Assembly: GCA_965277275.1 (NCBI GenBank)
Contig: CBDICG010000002.1
Coordinates: 2,728,001 to 2,792,000, forward strand
Direction of reading: 5' to 3'
DNA length: 64,000 bases
From: HLUCCA09 sp965277275
GTDB lineage: Bacteria > Pseudomonadota > Alphaproteobacteria > Rhodobacterales > Rhodobacteraceae
In this document: positions 33,752-43,800 of the stretch, in pieces
How positions within the stretch are numbered: position 1 is the first letter of the stretch
Layout of the letters: each line of letters starts with the position of its first letter
Notes under the pieces: generated by a model
Database searches by the model: none
Seen by the model: the letters and a program-made list of their open reading frames with translations, nothing else
What the model was told of the DNA's origin: nothing
Program-made: the position numbers and the translations under genes

Positions 33752-35062
33752 ATGAACAAGTTGAAGGAATCCAGCGCTCTATTGGGTCTGCTTGTAGCGC
33801 TGCCGCTCTCGGCGCATGCGCAGTCGGAAGTCGTGGTCTGGGTGGCTGGCGAGCCGGGCCAGACGACCGTCTACGACGATCTTGCCGAGGCGTATTCCGC
33901 GCAGAACCCCGACGTGACCGTGACCGTGGTCAAGAACTCGTCCGACCTCTTCAACCCGGCGCTTGTCCCGGCCCTGTCGGCGGGTGAGGGCCCCGATCTC
34001 TTTTCCTTCGGCACCGGCCCCGGCCAGCCAGCGGCGCTGATCGCGGGTGGCCTCGTGGCGGATCTGACGGACGCCTATTTCGAGTACGACTGGAGCGCGA
34101 CGATCCCGGAGGGCATCGTCGTCCAGACCTCGAGCGACGGCAAGTTGTGGGCCTTTGGCAACGAGGTCGAGACCACGGGGATGTTCTACAACACCGCGAT
34201 CTTCGCCGAGGTCGGCATCGAGGTGCCCACCACGTGGCCGGAGATGGAGGCGGCTGTCGCCGCCCTGCAGGCCGCCGGATACGATACGCCGATCGGCCTC
34301 GGCGCCGCGGACAAGTGGCCGATCTCGCATTGGCAATCAATGATGTTCGGGCGCTATGCAGGCCCCGAGGGCATCGAAGAGGTGCTCTTTGGCCACGGAG
34401 AATGGACCGACCCGGCGTTCGTTGCGGCATCGGCAAAGCTGCAGGAGATGGGCAAGGCGGGCTGGTTCGGCCCCACGCCCGTTGCGATCGGCTACGGCGA
34501 GCTGATGGACAGGTTCTGGGCGGGCGAGGTCCCGATGACCTTCACCGGGCCCTGGGTCGTCGGTGGCGGTATCGAGGCCGCGGGTGACCGGATCGGCGAC
34601 TTCAGCGTTTTCGCCGTGCCGCCCTTCGAGGATGGCCAGAAGATCCACCCGACGAACTCGATCGGCAGTGGCTGGTACATTCGCGAGAGCTCCGAGCAGA
34701 AGGCCGAGGCGATCGACTTCATGACCTACATGTTCCAGTCGACCGAGGGCCGCGTCACGCTGCTGAATGCGGGCACGATCCCGGTCGGGCCGCTGGACGA
34801 GGCACTCGGGCAAGCCGAGCTGCCCGCGCTCGCGGTCGACATCTGGAAGACCTCGGACGACCACGCCGCCAACGGCTCCGTGCCGGCCTTCCTCGACACG
34901 ATCACTCCGGGCAGCCTGACAACCGTGTCCTACGACGGATTGCAGGGACTGCTCCTCGATGTGATGACCCCCGAGGAATTCACCGCCGAGATGCAATCGG
35001 CGTGGTCCGCTGCGAAAGCGGCTGGTGAGATCATGCTGCCCGGCGGCATCGCGGAGCGCTAA
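33752..35062 (+). CDS. Extracellular sugar-binding protein, family 1 (ThuE-like operon)
   Basis: A 436-residue periplasmic binding protein with a signal peptide of about 24 residues (LLGLLVALPLSAHAQ) and a mature start SEVVVWVAGEPGQT. Family 1 features include FNPALVPALSAGEGPDLFSFGTGPGQ, FYNTAIFAEVGIEVPTTWPE and NSIGSGWYIRESSEQKAEA-type helices. GGAGGAAG lies just upstream of the ATG. First gene of an operon with two permeases, a dehydrogenase, an ATPase, LacI and ThuA. Confidence 0.92.
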   Translation: MNKLKESSALLGLLVALPLSAHAQSEVVVWVAGEPGQTTVYDDLAEAYSAQNPDVTVTVVKNSSDLFNPALVPALSAGEGPDLFSFGTGPGQPAALIAGGLVADLTDAYFEYDWSATIPEGIVVQTSSDGKLWAFGNEVETTGMFYNTAIFAEVGIEVPTTWPEMEAAVAALQAAGYDTPIGLGAADKWPISHWQSMMFGRYAGPEGIEEVLFGHGEWTDPAFVAASAKLQEMGKAGWFGPTPVAIGYGELMDRFWAGEVPMTFTGPWVVGGGIEAAGDRIGDFSVFAVPPFEDGQKIHPTNSIGSGWYIRESSEQKAEAIDFMTYMFQSTEGRVTLLNAGTIPVGPLDEALGQAELPALAVDIWKTSDDHAANGSVPAFLDTITPGSLTTVSYDGLQGLLLDVMTPEEFTAEMQSAWSAAKAAGEIMLPGGIAER

Positions 35063-35081
35063 GGCGCGCCACGCGGCGCTT

Positions 35082-35121
35082 GCGCCCCGGGGTCCTCCTG
35101 CCCGGGGCGCGGGTCTTTTTC
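35082..35121 (+). terminator. Terminator-like hairpin between binding-protein and permease genes
   Basis: GCGCCCCGGG (35082-35091), a 9-nt loop and CCCGGGGCGC (35101-35110) form a perfect 10-bp stem followed by GGGTCTTTTT. This has every feature of an intrinsic terminator yet lies inside the operon, 20 bp after the binding-protein stop. Partial read-through would give excess binding protein over permease. Confidence 0.75.
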
Positions 35122-35157
35122 TTCGTCGAGTCGTCACACCAGACTGCGAGGGGCTGC

Positions 35158-36045
35158 ATGTTTTCTGACCCGGATTCCAAATGGGCCCAGCGACTGAACC
35201 CTGTTCTGTTCCTGCTGCCCGCGCTCACGATCTATATCGTTTTCGCGCTCTACCCGACCTACTCGGTGGTGGAGTACTCTTTCACCGACTGGGACGGGAT
35301 CAGCCCGGAGCGCAATTTCGTCGGGCTCGCCAATTACGAGCGCCTTTTCACCGACAAGATCTTCTGGGAGGCGTTCCGCAACACCTTCGTCTGGTCGGGC
35401 GTGATCATCGTGCTGAATGTCGGGCTGGGCCTCGTGATCGCAGCGATGCTGGCGCGGGTGTGGAAGGCGCGTCTGTTGATCCAGACCTGCATCATCCTGC
35501 CGGTGGTGATCTCTCCGATGGCCGTGGCCACCATCTGGCGCTGGATGTACCAGCCCACCGGCGCGATCAACCAGGCGCTGGAGGCCATCGGCCTCGGCGC
35601 CATGGCGACGCCGTGGCTCGGCAGCCCGGATCATGTGCTCTTTGCCCTCGCGCTGGCCCATAGCTGGTCGACCATCGGGCTCAGCGTGATCATCTTCCTC
35701 GCCGGTCTGCAGGCGGTGGACGAAGATCTCTACGAGGCTGCGCGGATCGATGGCGCCAATGCCTACCAGGCGTTTCGCTTCGTCACCCTGCCGGCACTGC
35801 GGCCGGTCACGGCGGTGGTCTTCATTCTGACGCTGACGCAGAGCTTCAAGGTGTTCGACATCGTTTGGGCCACGACACAGGGCGGCCCGATCCGCTTCTC
35901 GGAGATCCTGTCGACTTACATGTACAAGCGCGGCGCTCTGGAAAACCAGTACGGCTACGGCTCTGCGATCGGGGTTGCGCTGCTGGTGATCGTGAGCCTT
36001 GCCACGATCCTCTACATGCAGATCCAGAGCAAGGAGGACCGCTAG
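35158..36045 (+). CDS. Sugar ABC transporter permease (MalF type)
   Basis: A 295-residue permease with six TMs, TM1 at about 13-35, and the EAA loop YEAARIDGANAYQAFRFVTLPAL. ATG 35158 follows GAGGGG; a longer frame begins inside the terminator-like hairpin and is rejected. Its stop is immediately followed by the ATG of the partner permease. Confidence 0.92.
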   Translation: MFSDPDSKWAQRLNPVLFLLPALTIYIVFALYPTYSVVEYSFTDWDGISPERNFVGLANYERLFTDKIFWEAFRNTFVWSGVIIVLNVGLGLVIAAMLARVWKARLLIQTCIILPVVISPMAVATIWRWMYQPTGAINQALEAIGLGAMATPWLGSPDHVLFALALAHSWSTIGLSVIIFLAGLQAVDEDLYEAARIDGANAYQAFRFVTLPALRPVTAVVFILTLTQSFKVFDIVWATTQGGPIRFSEILSTYMYKRGALENQYGYGSAIGVALLVIVSLATILYMQIQSKEDR

Positions 36046-36855
36046 ATGGGACGCTGGCTGCTTCTGTTTGTCCTTGGGATCATTGCCATTCTGATGGTCT
36101 CGCCGCTGATCCTGACGGTCTTCACCTCGCTCAAGCCGACAACCGAGCTGGTGAACCCTCCTTGGTATCCGCCCGCCGATCCGACCTTCGAGCATTACGT
36201 ACGGGTTTGGACGGAAGGGGGTTTCAGCCGGTATTTCTTCAATACGCTGGTGATCTCGGTCATCGATGCGGTCGTGATGATCGTGATCGCGTCGCTTGCG
36301 GCCTATGCCATGGTTTTCATGGAGTTCCGCTACAAGGTGGTTTTGCAGGTGCTCTTTCTGATCGGGCTGATGATCCCGGTCACGGCCATCGTGCTGCCGC
36401 TCTTCCAGATCGTGCGTGGGTTCGGCCTGTTGAACACCCATCTCGGTGTCATCTTCGCGGACCTCGCGCTGGCGGTGTCGATCTTCGTGTTCATGTTCTC
36501 GTCGTTCTTCATGGGGGTGCCGAAGGCGCTGCATGAGGCCGCCCGGATCGACGGGGCGACCGAGTTCCAGATCTACCGGCGGGTCGTGATGCCGATCGCG
36601 ACCCCTGCCGTCGTCACGACGGCGCTTCTGGAATTCCTGTGGAGCTGGAACGACCTGCTGCTGCGTCTGTTGTTGATGACGCGGGACGAAATGCGGACGC
36701 TCTCCGTCGGCCTGCTGAACTTTCAGGGCACCATGACGCGGGATGTGACCGGCCTGTCGAGCGGCACGGTGATCATGGCGATCCCGGTGGTCCTGCTCTT
36801 TGTCTTCTTTCAACGCCATTTCGTACGCGGCATGACCGCGGGCGCCGTCAAGTAG
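36046..36855 (+). CDS. Sugar ABC transporter permease (MalG type)
   Basis: A 269-residue permease, six TMs, with the EAA loop HEAARIDGATEFQIYRRVVMPIA. It starts on the base after the stop of the first permease. The C-terminal FQRHFVRGMTAGAVK is the usual MalG-type ending. Confidence 0.92.
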   Translation: MGRWLLLFVLGIIAILMVSPLILTVFTSLKPTTELVNPPWYPPADPTFEHYVRVWTEGGFSRYFFNTLVISVIDAVVMIVIASLAAYAMVFMEFRYKVVLQVLFLIGLMIPVTAIVLPLFQIVRGFGLLNTHLGVIFADLALAVSIFVFMFSSFFMGVPKALHEAARIDGATEFQIYRRVVMPIATPAVVTTALLEFLWSWNDLLLRLLLMTRDEMRTLSVGLLNFQGTMTRDVTGLSSGTVIMAIPVVLLFVFFQRHFVRGMTAGAVK

Positions 36856-36863
36856 GGACCCGC

Positions 36864-37892
36864 ATGATGAAACCGAGCCTCATCCTCGACCAGCATTTCC
36901 GGAAGGTCGAAGAGCTGTTTCGCCCGTCCGCGTTCCGGCGGCTGGGAGAGCTTTGCGACGTCCATGGCGGTGTGAACTGGCCCATGGAACGGGCGGATTT
37001 CGACGCCAATCTGCCGGAGGCCTCCTTTGTTGTGGCGGCCACGCCCCGGCTCGACCGGGCCGATCTTGAACGCGCCGCCAATTTGAAAGCCATCATCGAG
37101 GTGTCGGGCACCTTTCAACCCGGTATCGACTACAACGCCTGCCATGAGCGCGGGATCGAGGTGCTGTCTTGCGCTCCGGGCTTTCGGACGTCTGTCGCTG
37201 AGATGGCGCTCGGGATGATGATCGCAGGCGCGCGCGGGCTCGTGGATGAGCACGAACGGTTTCGCGTCGGCAGTGAGAACTGGCTGGCGGACAACGCCAA
37301 CACCGATTTTTCGCTCTACGGGCAAACCATCGGCTTTGTCGGATATGGCTCCATCGCGCAGGAATGCACGCGGCTTCTGCGTCCCTTCGCGCCGCGGATC
37401 AAGGCGTTCGATCCGTGGCTGAAAGCCTCTGGCCTTGCCTTTGAGGGCGTTGAGTTCTGCGAGCTGGAAGAGGTCACGACCGCGTGCCGCCTTGTGGTCG
37501 TCGCGGCGACGCCGACGGAAGAGAACTATCAGTTGGTCTCGCGCAGCCTGATCGAGCGGATGCCGACAGGCACATTCGTGCTGGTGATCAGCCGGTCTCA
37601 CCTTGTCGATTTCGACGCGCTTGTCGACGCGGCAGAGGCGGGGAGGCTCCGGGTGGCAAGCGATGTCTTTCCGTCCGAGCCGGTGCCCAAACGACATCCG
37701 ATGCGACAGGCCAGCAACGTGATCTGGTCACCACACCGGGCCGCGGCGGTGGAGGGCGGGCGCCATCCGATCGGGGACATGATCGTGCATGACATTGCGG
37801 CGATCCTCGAAGGTCGGCCGGAGCGGGAGCTTCAGTCGGCCGCTCTCGAAACAGTCGGCAAGATCATCCGCGCCCCTCTGGCGAGCGAATAA
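36864..37892 (+). CDS. D-isomer specific 2-hydroxyacid dehydrogenase family protein
   Basis: A 342-residue NAD(P)-dependent dehydrogenase. The Rossmann motif is GFVGYGSIAQEC. The catalytic-site equivalents are in VLVISRSHLVDFDAL (Arg kept, but the usual GRG-x-x-VDE is altered), ASDVFPSEP (Glu) and SPHRAAAVEGG (His; the usual H-I-A-G is altered). These departures from glyoxylate/hydroxypyruvate reductases suggest an unusual substrate. It begins 8 bp after the permease stop, where many related operons hold a Gfo/Idh/MocA dehydrogenase (ThuB). Confidence 0.87.
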   Translation: MMKPSLILDQHFRKVEELFRPSAFRRLGELCDVHGGVNWPMERADFDANLPEASFVVAATPRLDRADLERAANLKAIIEVSGTFQPGIDYNACHERGIEVLSCAPGFRTSVAEMALGMMIAGARGLVDEHERFRVGSENWLADNANTDFSLYGQTIGFVGYGSIAQECTRLLRPFAPRIKAFDPWLKASGLAFEGVEFCELEEVTTACRLVVVAATPTEENYQLVSRSLIERMPTGTFVLVISRSHLVDFDALVDAAEAGRLRVASDVFPSEPVPKRHPMRQASNVIWSPHRAAAVEGGRHPIGDMIVHDIAAILEGRPERELQSAALETVGKIIRAPLASE

Positions 37893-37903
37893 GGGAGACA
37901 CAC

Positions 37904-38908
37904 ATGGCAGGGGTAGACCTCATCAACGTGTCCAAGGCCTACGGCGATGTCGAGGTTCTGCACGATATCAACCTTTCGATCGCCGATGGCGAGTTCATCG
38001 TCTTTGTCGGCCCGTCCGGCTGCGGCAAGTCCACGCTGTTGCGGATGATCGCCGGGCTCGAGAAGGTCACGGGGGGCGATCTGATGATCGGCGGGGCCCG
38101 GGCCAACGATCTGAGCCCGCGCAAGCGCGACATCGCGATGGTGTTTCAGAGCTACGCGCTCTACCCGCAGATGACGGTCGGCGAAAACATGGGGTTCTCG
38201 CTCAGTCTCGAGCGCCGCTCCAAGGACGAGATCGCACGCAAGGTCCAGGACGCGGCAGATGCGCTGAAGCTCGGCCCCTACCTCGAGCGCAAGCCCGGTC
38301 AGCTCTCGGGCGGCCAGAGGCAGCGCGTCGCCATTGGCCGTGCCATCGTGCGCAATCCGCAGGTGTTTCTGCTCGACGAGCCCTTGTCGAACCTCGATGC
38401 AGCGCTCCGCTCGGAAACCCGGGTGGAGATCAGCGAGCTGCACCAGCGCATGGCCACCACGATGATCTACGTCACCCACGATCAGGTCGAAGCGATGACA
38501 ATGGCGGATCGGATCGTGGTGCTGAACGGCGGCTATATCGAACAGGTCGGCAGCCCGATGGATCTCTACAACCGTCCTGCCTCCGAGTTCGTGGCGGGGT
38601 TCATCGGGTCTCCCAAGATGAACTTGGTGAAAGGGCGGTTCGCCGATGCCGTCGGGGCGGCGACGCTGGGCGTGCGGCCCGAGCATTTCGAGCTCGGCCC
38701 GGGCGACGACGCGTGGCAGGGCACGATCACACTGGTCGAGCGGCTTGGTCATGACACCATCCTCTATGTGAAGGTGGCGGATGTCGGGGTTGTCACCGTC
38801 AGCCTCGATGGTCAGCATGACCAGCGGGTCGGGGATGTGGTTCATATTCGGCCCAAGGCGGAATTCATCCACAGGTTCAACGCCAAGGGGCTGCCGATCG
38901 CGGCCTGA
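37904..38908 (+). CDS. Sugar ABC transporter ATPase (UgpC/MsmK/ThuK type)
   Basis: A 334-residue ATPase: Walker A GPSGCGKST, signature LSGGQRQRVAIGRAI, Walker B FLLDEPLSNLDA, YVTHDQVEAMT, and a C-terminal TOBE domain from about 235. GGGAG precedes the ATG. It is the only ATPase of this operon, so it should act as a homodimer. Confidence 0.93.
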   Translation: MAGVDLINVSKAYGDVEVLHDINLSIADGEFIVFVGPSGCGKSTLLRMIAGLEKVTGGDLMIGGARANDLSPRKRDIAMVFQSYALYPQMTVGENMGFSLSLERRSKDEIARKVQDAADALKLGPYLERKPGQLSGGQRQRVAIGRAIVRNPQVFLLDEPLSNLDAALRSETRVEISELHQRMATTMIYVTHDQVEAMTMADRIVVLNGGYIEQVGSPMDLYNRPASEFVAGFIGSPKMNLVKGRFADAVGAATLGVRPEHFELGPGDDAWQGTITLVERLGHDTILYVKVADVGVVTVSLDGQHDQRVGDVVHIRPKAEFIHRFNAKGLPIAA

Positions 38909-38926
38909 TCCGACCGGGGAGCTTTC

Positions 38927-39958
38927 ATGTCGCCCAAGCGACCGACAGTAAAGGACGTGGCGCGCGAAGCCGGGGTGTCGATCGCCACCGTATCGAGGGC
39001 GATGTCACGGCCGGACGACGTGCGCTCGGCCACGCGGGATCATGTGTTCGAGGTGATGAAGCGGCTTGGCTACCGGGCCAACCAGGCGGCCCAGGATCTG
39101 CGTCGCGGTCGTTCGAAGACGCTTCTGGTGCTGGTGTCCGAGATCACCAACGCCTTCTTCGCCGAGTTCTTCAAGGGCATCGAGGAAGAGGCCCGGGCGC
39201 ACGGCTACCTGCTTCTCATCGGGGATACCTCGGAAGATGCGGGCAGCGAGCGCGCCTTCTCGGACATGCTGATGATGAACCAGGCCGGTGGCATGATCAT
39301 CAACGCCAACGGGTTTCTCGAGGATCTGCTTCCAAGCGACGGCGAGGTCTATACCGGCCCGCCCGTTGTCTCGTGTGGCGGGCACAAGAATATCGAGCTG
39401 CCGACCGTCCGGACGGACGATGTTCTTGGCGGGCGACTGGCGGCGCGGCACCTTCTGGAGCTTGGTCACCGGGATATCGTGCAGGTCTGCGGCCCGCAGA
39501 GCGTCAATGGCTTTCAGCGCAGGTATGAGGGGTTTGCCCAGGAGGTCGGCGCCGCCGGGATCCCTTTGCGGCCTGGCCGAGACATCTTCGGCCAGCTGTC
39601 TGTCGAATTCGGGATCGCGGCGGCGCAGCGCATCCTTGCGTCGGGCGCCCTGCCCACCGCGATTTTCGTACACAACGACGAGACAGCCACGGGACTGCTC
39701 CATGGCCTCGTGACCGCCGGTGTGCGGGTGCCGGAGGACGTGTCGGTGATCGGGTATGACGACATGCCCTATGCCGCGATCTTCAATCCGTCACTCTCGA
39801 GCATCCGGTTGCCCCGGCGAATCTGGGGCCAGCTGGCGTGCCGCAAGCTGATCGCCATTCTCGAAGGCGAAAGCGGTGCGGACACCCCTGTTGTCATTCC
39901 GCCCGAACTGATCGTACGGCGCAGCACGGCCGCCCCGCGCAAGGAAGACCGAGGATGA
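38927..39958 (+). CDS. LacI-family repressor of the ThuA-type operon
   Basis: A 343-residue regulator. The helix-turn-helix reads RPTVKDVAREAGVSIATVSRAMS, the hinge lies at NQAAQDLRRGRS, and the effector domain runs from about 62 with ending YDDMPYAAIFNPSLSSIR. It lies between the ATPase and ThuA genes and its TGA overlaps the ThuA ATG. Likely ligand: the transported sugar. Likely sites: the two 16-bp operators at 33681-33717. Confidence 0.93.
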   Translation: MSPKRPTVKDVAREAGVSIATVSRAMSRPDDVRSATRDHVFEVMKRLGYRANQAAQDLRRGRSKTLLVLVSEITNAFFAEFFKGIEEEARAHGYLLLIGDTSEDAGSERAFSDMLMMNQAGGMIINANGFLEDLLPSDGEVYTGPPVVSCGGHKNIELPTVRTDDVLGGRLAARHLLELGHRDIVQVCGPQSVNGFQRRYEGFAQEVGAAGIPLRPGRDIFGQLSVEFGIAAAQRILASGALPTAIFVHNDETATGLLHGLVTAGVRVPEDVSVIGYDDMPYAAIFNPSLSSIRLPRRIWGQLACRKLIAILEGESGADTPVVIPPELIVRRSTAAPRKEDRG

Positions 39959-40749
39959 GCGACCGCCCGATCCGAGCTGTTGTCTGGGGCGAAAACGTCC
40001 ACGAAAGGACAAGCGATGTCGTCGCCGAGCTTTACCCTGACGGGATGCACGGCTGCATTGCCGAGGGGCTGAACGCGGCCCCCGGGATCACGGCGACAAC
40101 CGCGACCCTTCAGGAGCCTGACCACGGCCTGCCGCGTGCGCGCGTGGATCAGACGGATGTCCTGCTGTGGTGGGGCCACGCAGCGCATGGCGACGTGTCC
40201 GACGAGGTCGTGGAGCGTGTTGCCGAAGCGGTCTGGGGTGGCATGGGGCTGATCTTGCTGCATTCGGCCCATTTCTCGAAAATATTCAAGGTGTTGATGG
40301 GGACGGCGTGCAACCTCACATGGCGCGAGGCGGGGGAGCGGGAGCGGCTTTGGGTCACGGCTCCGGGGCATCCGATCGCGCAGGGTCTGCCGGATCATTT
40401 CGAGCTGGAAACCGAAGAGATGTACGGTGAGCCGTTCTCTGTCCCCGAGCCGCTCGAAACCGTGTTCATCAGCTGGTTTCAGGGCGGCGAGGTGTTCCGC
40501 TCCGGTCTGACCTATCGCCGTGGGCTGGGGAATGTCTTTTACTTCCGGCCCGGTCACGAGACCTACGCGACCTACTATGACGCGCACGTCCGGCGTGTTC
40601 TGGTCAACGCCGTGCGGTGGGCAGCGCCGCTTGCCCCGCGCCACGCGGACGTGCGGGATGCGCCCAATCGCGCCACGCCCGATGCCCTCGAACCGCTGAC
40701 CGAGCGCGGCCCTCGGCTGCACCGGGACGGGGAAGAAGGCTTCCGCTGA
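39955..40749 (+). CDS. ThuA domain protein (trehalose utilisation family)
   Basis: A 264-residue protein with the ThuA fold, a class I glutamine amidotransferase-like flavodoxin fold: VVWGENVHERTSDVV, DVLLWWGHAAHG, GLILLHSAHFS, FYFRPGHETYATYYD. Conserved His residues are in WGHAAH, LHSAH and GHE. In Sinorhizobium, thuA with thuB serves trehalose/maltose/sucrose use through 3-keto disaccharides. Here thuB is missing from the operon. ATGA overlap with the LacI gene. Confidence 0.9.
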   Translation: MSDRPIRAVVWGENVHERTSDVVAELYPDGMHGCIAEGLNAAPGITATTATLQEPDHGLPRARVDQTDVLLWWGHAAHGDVSDEVVERVAEAVWGGMGLILLHSAHFSKIFKVLMGTACNLTWREAGERERLWVTAPGHPIAQGLPDHFELETEEMYGEPFSVPEPLETVFISWFQGGEVFRSGLTYRRGLGNVFYFRPGHETYATYYDAHVRRVLVNAVRWAAPLAPRHADVRDAPNRATPDALEPLTERGPRLHRDGEEGFR

Positions 40750-40766
40750 AGGGGGCTTTGGAGTAC

Positions 40767-40787
40767 CGCTCCGCTCGGTTCGGAGCG
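40767..40787. terminator. Hairpin between convergent ThuA and Calx-beta genes
   Basis: CGCTCCG, a 7-nt loop, CGGAGCG. Located in the 53-bp gap between the two convergent stops; probably a bidirectional terminator. Confidence 0.45.
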
Positions 40788-40802
40788 CGCTGCACGGCCT
40801 TT

Positions 40803-43800
40803 TCAGCCGAACGGATCTTCGACAACCCCCACGAGCGGGACGAGAAAGTCTCCGAAGTTCGGATCGACCGCATCCTGGTAGTGGCCGTCGAAGGCGCTGC
40901 GGGTGACCGCGATACTGCCCTCGGAGCCATCGAAGATCGCAAGGTCGCGGGCGTCGTAGACGTCTGACATGCCCTTGATCGCGGAGAAGTAGATGCCGAG
41001 ATCGAGCTTGTCTTGCAGGTATTGCTGGTCGAGCAGCGTCTGCGCGTCGGGCGCGCTGGCGTTGTGCACCCCGTTCACGAGCGCGAAGATCAGGAGCGGT
41101 GCGCTGACTGCGCCGTTGGACTGAAGCTCGCTCACCCAGTATTCCAGCTCCGCCTGGTCAGGCTCGCGCCCGAGGACGTTCAGGTAGACCTGGCGCAGGT
41201 AGCCGCTGATATCGATCAGGTTTCCGGCGTCGTCGAAAAAGCCGCCGTAGATGGCGCTCGGCTCTGGCTGCTCGAACAAGGCCCCCGCCATCTCCTCGAG
41301 CGGGAAGCCAAGCGTGAATTGATCGATCCAGTAGTAGAGACCGACCGCATCGGGCGCGCGATTGAAGTAGGCCATGTAGAGCTCGGTGATCTCCCCGAAC
41401 TGCTCGGCCGTCACATCCACGACGTTGTCAAAGATCAGGAGCGGAAAGTTGCCCTGTGCCTCGAAGAACGGGATCTCGGTGGTGAAATCGAGGATCTCGA
41501 TGCTGTTGAGCCGATCTGTCCCTTCTGTCGGATCCGCGCGGTTTGTGATCGTCTGAAGCCCGGGCGAGAGGGTCAGCGTGTAGCCGTACTGGGTGCCGGT
41601 GTAGACGGCCGTGTCGTCGCCATCCCCGCCATTGATCGTGTCGTTGCCGCCGAGGCCGGTGAGCCGGTCATTGCCGGGGAAGCCGTTGAACACCTCGCCA
41701 TCCTGGGTGCCGACGTAGTCGTCGTCGCCCGATGTGCCGGAGATGCTGGCAACGGGCGCCCTGTCTTCGAGGGTCAGCCGCAGGTTGGGGATCGCGCCTT
41801 GCACCGCGACCGGATCCTGTGCGCGCAGCGCAAACTCGATGACCTCGGGACCCTCGCTGATTTCGTCGTGCAGGATTTCCACATCGAGCGTGGCGCGTGT
41901 CTCGTAGGGCTCGAAGGTCACTTCGTCTGTGAGCAGGCGATAATCCTCGCCCGCCATGGCAGAGGTGGACGCGAGCTCGACTGTGAGGGTGATCGGCTGC
42001 GCCGACGGCTCCGACATCTCGACCGTCAGGCCGACGCGCTCTCCCGCGCCGCTGGGCTCCCTGGCCCAGACCGGTGCACCATAGATGCCGCGCGCGGCCA
42101 GCTCGGAGGCGTCGAAGATGAAGCCCGCCGTGGCGACGGAGGCGACGCCGGCGCCGAACACGGCATTGCCCGGGCCCGACAGGGTGACGTGCACCGACTC
42201 GTCGGCCTCATTCACCTCATCCCCGTTCGCCTCGACAAGGATGTCTTTCGTCGTCTCGCCGGGCTCGAACGTGACGGTGCCCGCCTCGGCCTGTGCGGGA
42301 TAAAGATCGGTGCGCTCTGCGGAGCCAAAGCCGATCGCGTAGTTCACCGACACCGGATCGACCGCCGGCTCTGACAGCGAGACGGGAAAGCGCATGAAAT
42401 TGCCGAAATCCTCGATGGTGCTGTCACCGGTGATCGAGATCTCGGGGCGCGCGGATGTCTCGGTATCGCGGATCTCGGCATAGCCGACGCTGTCGCTCAT
42501 GTTGACCGCTGCACCGGACGCCTGGGTCAGCCGCAGCCCGAACCATTCGCTCGCCTCGGGCGTGGTGTCGCCCAGCACCTCGATTGGCACGTTCGCGCGC
42601 GTCTGGCCCGTCTCAAAGACGACCTGCCCCTCGCTGGCGATGAAATCACTGCCAGCATAGGCCGTGCCATCGCGGGTGGTGAAGTTGAACACCGTCGGCT
42701 CCGGGGCGGGGCGCGACAGGGTGATGTCGAACTGCGCGGCACGGGTGTTGCTGTTGCCCTCGACAAGCACGGGATCGCCAACGAAGAGCGCGAGATTCAC
42801 GTCCGTGCCGTCGTCGTCGAGGATCGTTCCGTGGGCGCGCAGGGTGGGTAGCCCCGGCCCGAACGTTGCGCCGACCGGGTCATAGAGCTCGACCGTCAGC
42901 CCCTCGTCGGCTTCGTCGATCGCGTCACTCTCGGCCTCGATCAGGAGCGATGTGGTAGTCTCGCCGGGGGCGAAGGTGATCTGACCGTTGTTCGGGGCTG
43001 ACGTGCCGTTGCTGGTGGTCGAGGTCAGCGTGTTGTCGAGATCGCTATTGGTGATCGTGCCGTCAAAGAGCGCCCTGTAGTTCACCGTCACCGTTTGCGT
43101 GGCCGGTTCCGAGAGCGAGACGGTGAAGTTCAGGAACTGGTTGAATTCCTCAACGGTGCTGTCGCCCGCGATCGCGACACCGGGCTCGCCCCTTGTATCG
43201 TTATCGCGGATCTCGGCGTAGCCCACGGCGCCGTCGAGCGCGATGGCGCCCGCGGGGGAGGGCGCCGTGACGGTGAGGGCGAACCACTCCGTCGGCTCCG
43301 GGACACGACCGCCGAGGATGGGCACCTGGATGCTCGCGCGGTCCTGCCCCGGCTCGAAGAGCAGGGTGCCGGCTGTTGCAAGGTAATCCTGACCGGCAAG
43401 CGCGGAGCCGTCTTCGGAGCGATAGTCGAACGTCGTCTGCACTGTTGCCGGGCGCGAGAGGTCGATGTCGAAGTGTGCGACCTGCGTGCCCTCGTCGCCC
43501 TCCACGAGCACGGGATCGCCGACAAAAAGCGCCGCGTTGCCGTCTTCTCCGCCCTCGCCGTCATCGTCGAGCACAAAGCCGGTGGCGCGCAGGGCAAGCT
43601 GGTCCGCGCCGAAGGTCGCGTTCTCTGGCGCGAAGAGCTCCACCATGATCGACTCGTCCCGCTCGTCGAGCGTGTCGTCGATCGGTTCGATCAGGATCGA
43701 TTGCTCGGTCTGGCCGGGGGCGAAGGTGAGCACGCCGGTATTGGCCGGAGCCGTCATGACACTGCTGAGGTCGAAATTGCTCACGCTCTGGTCGTTGAGG

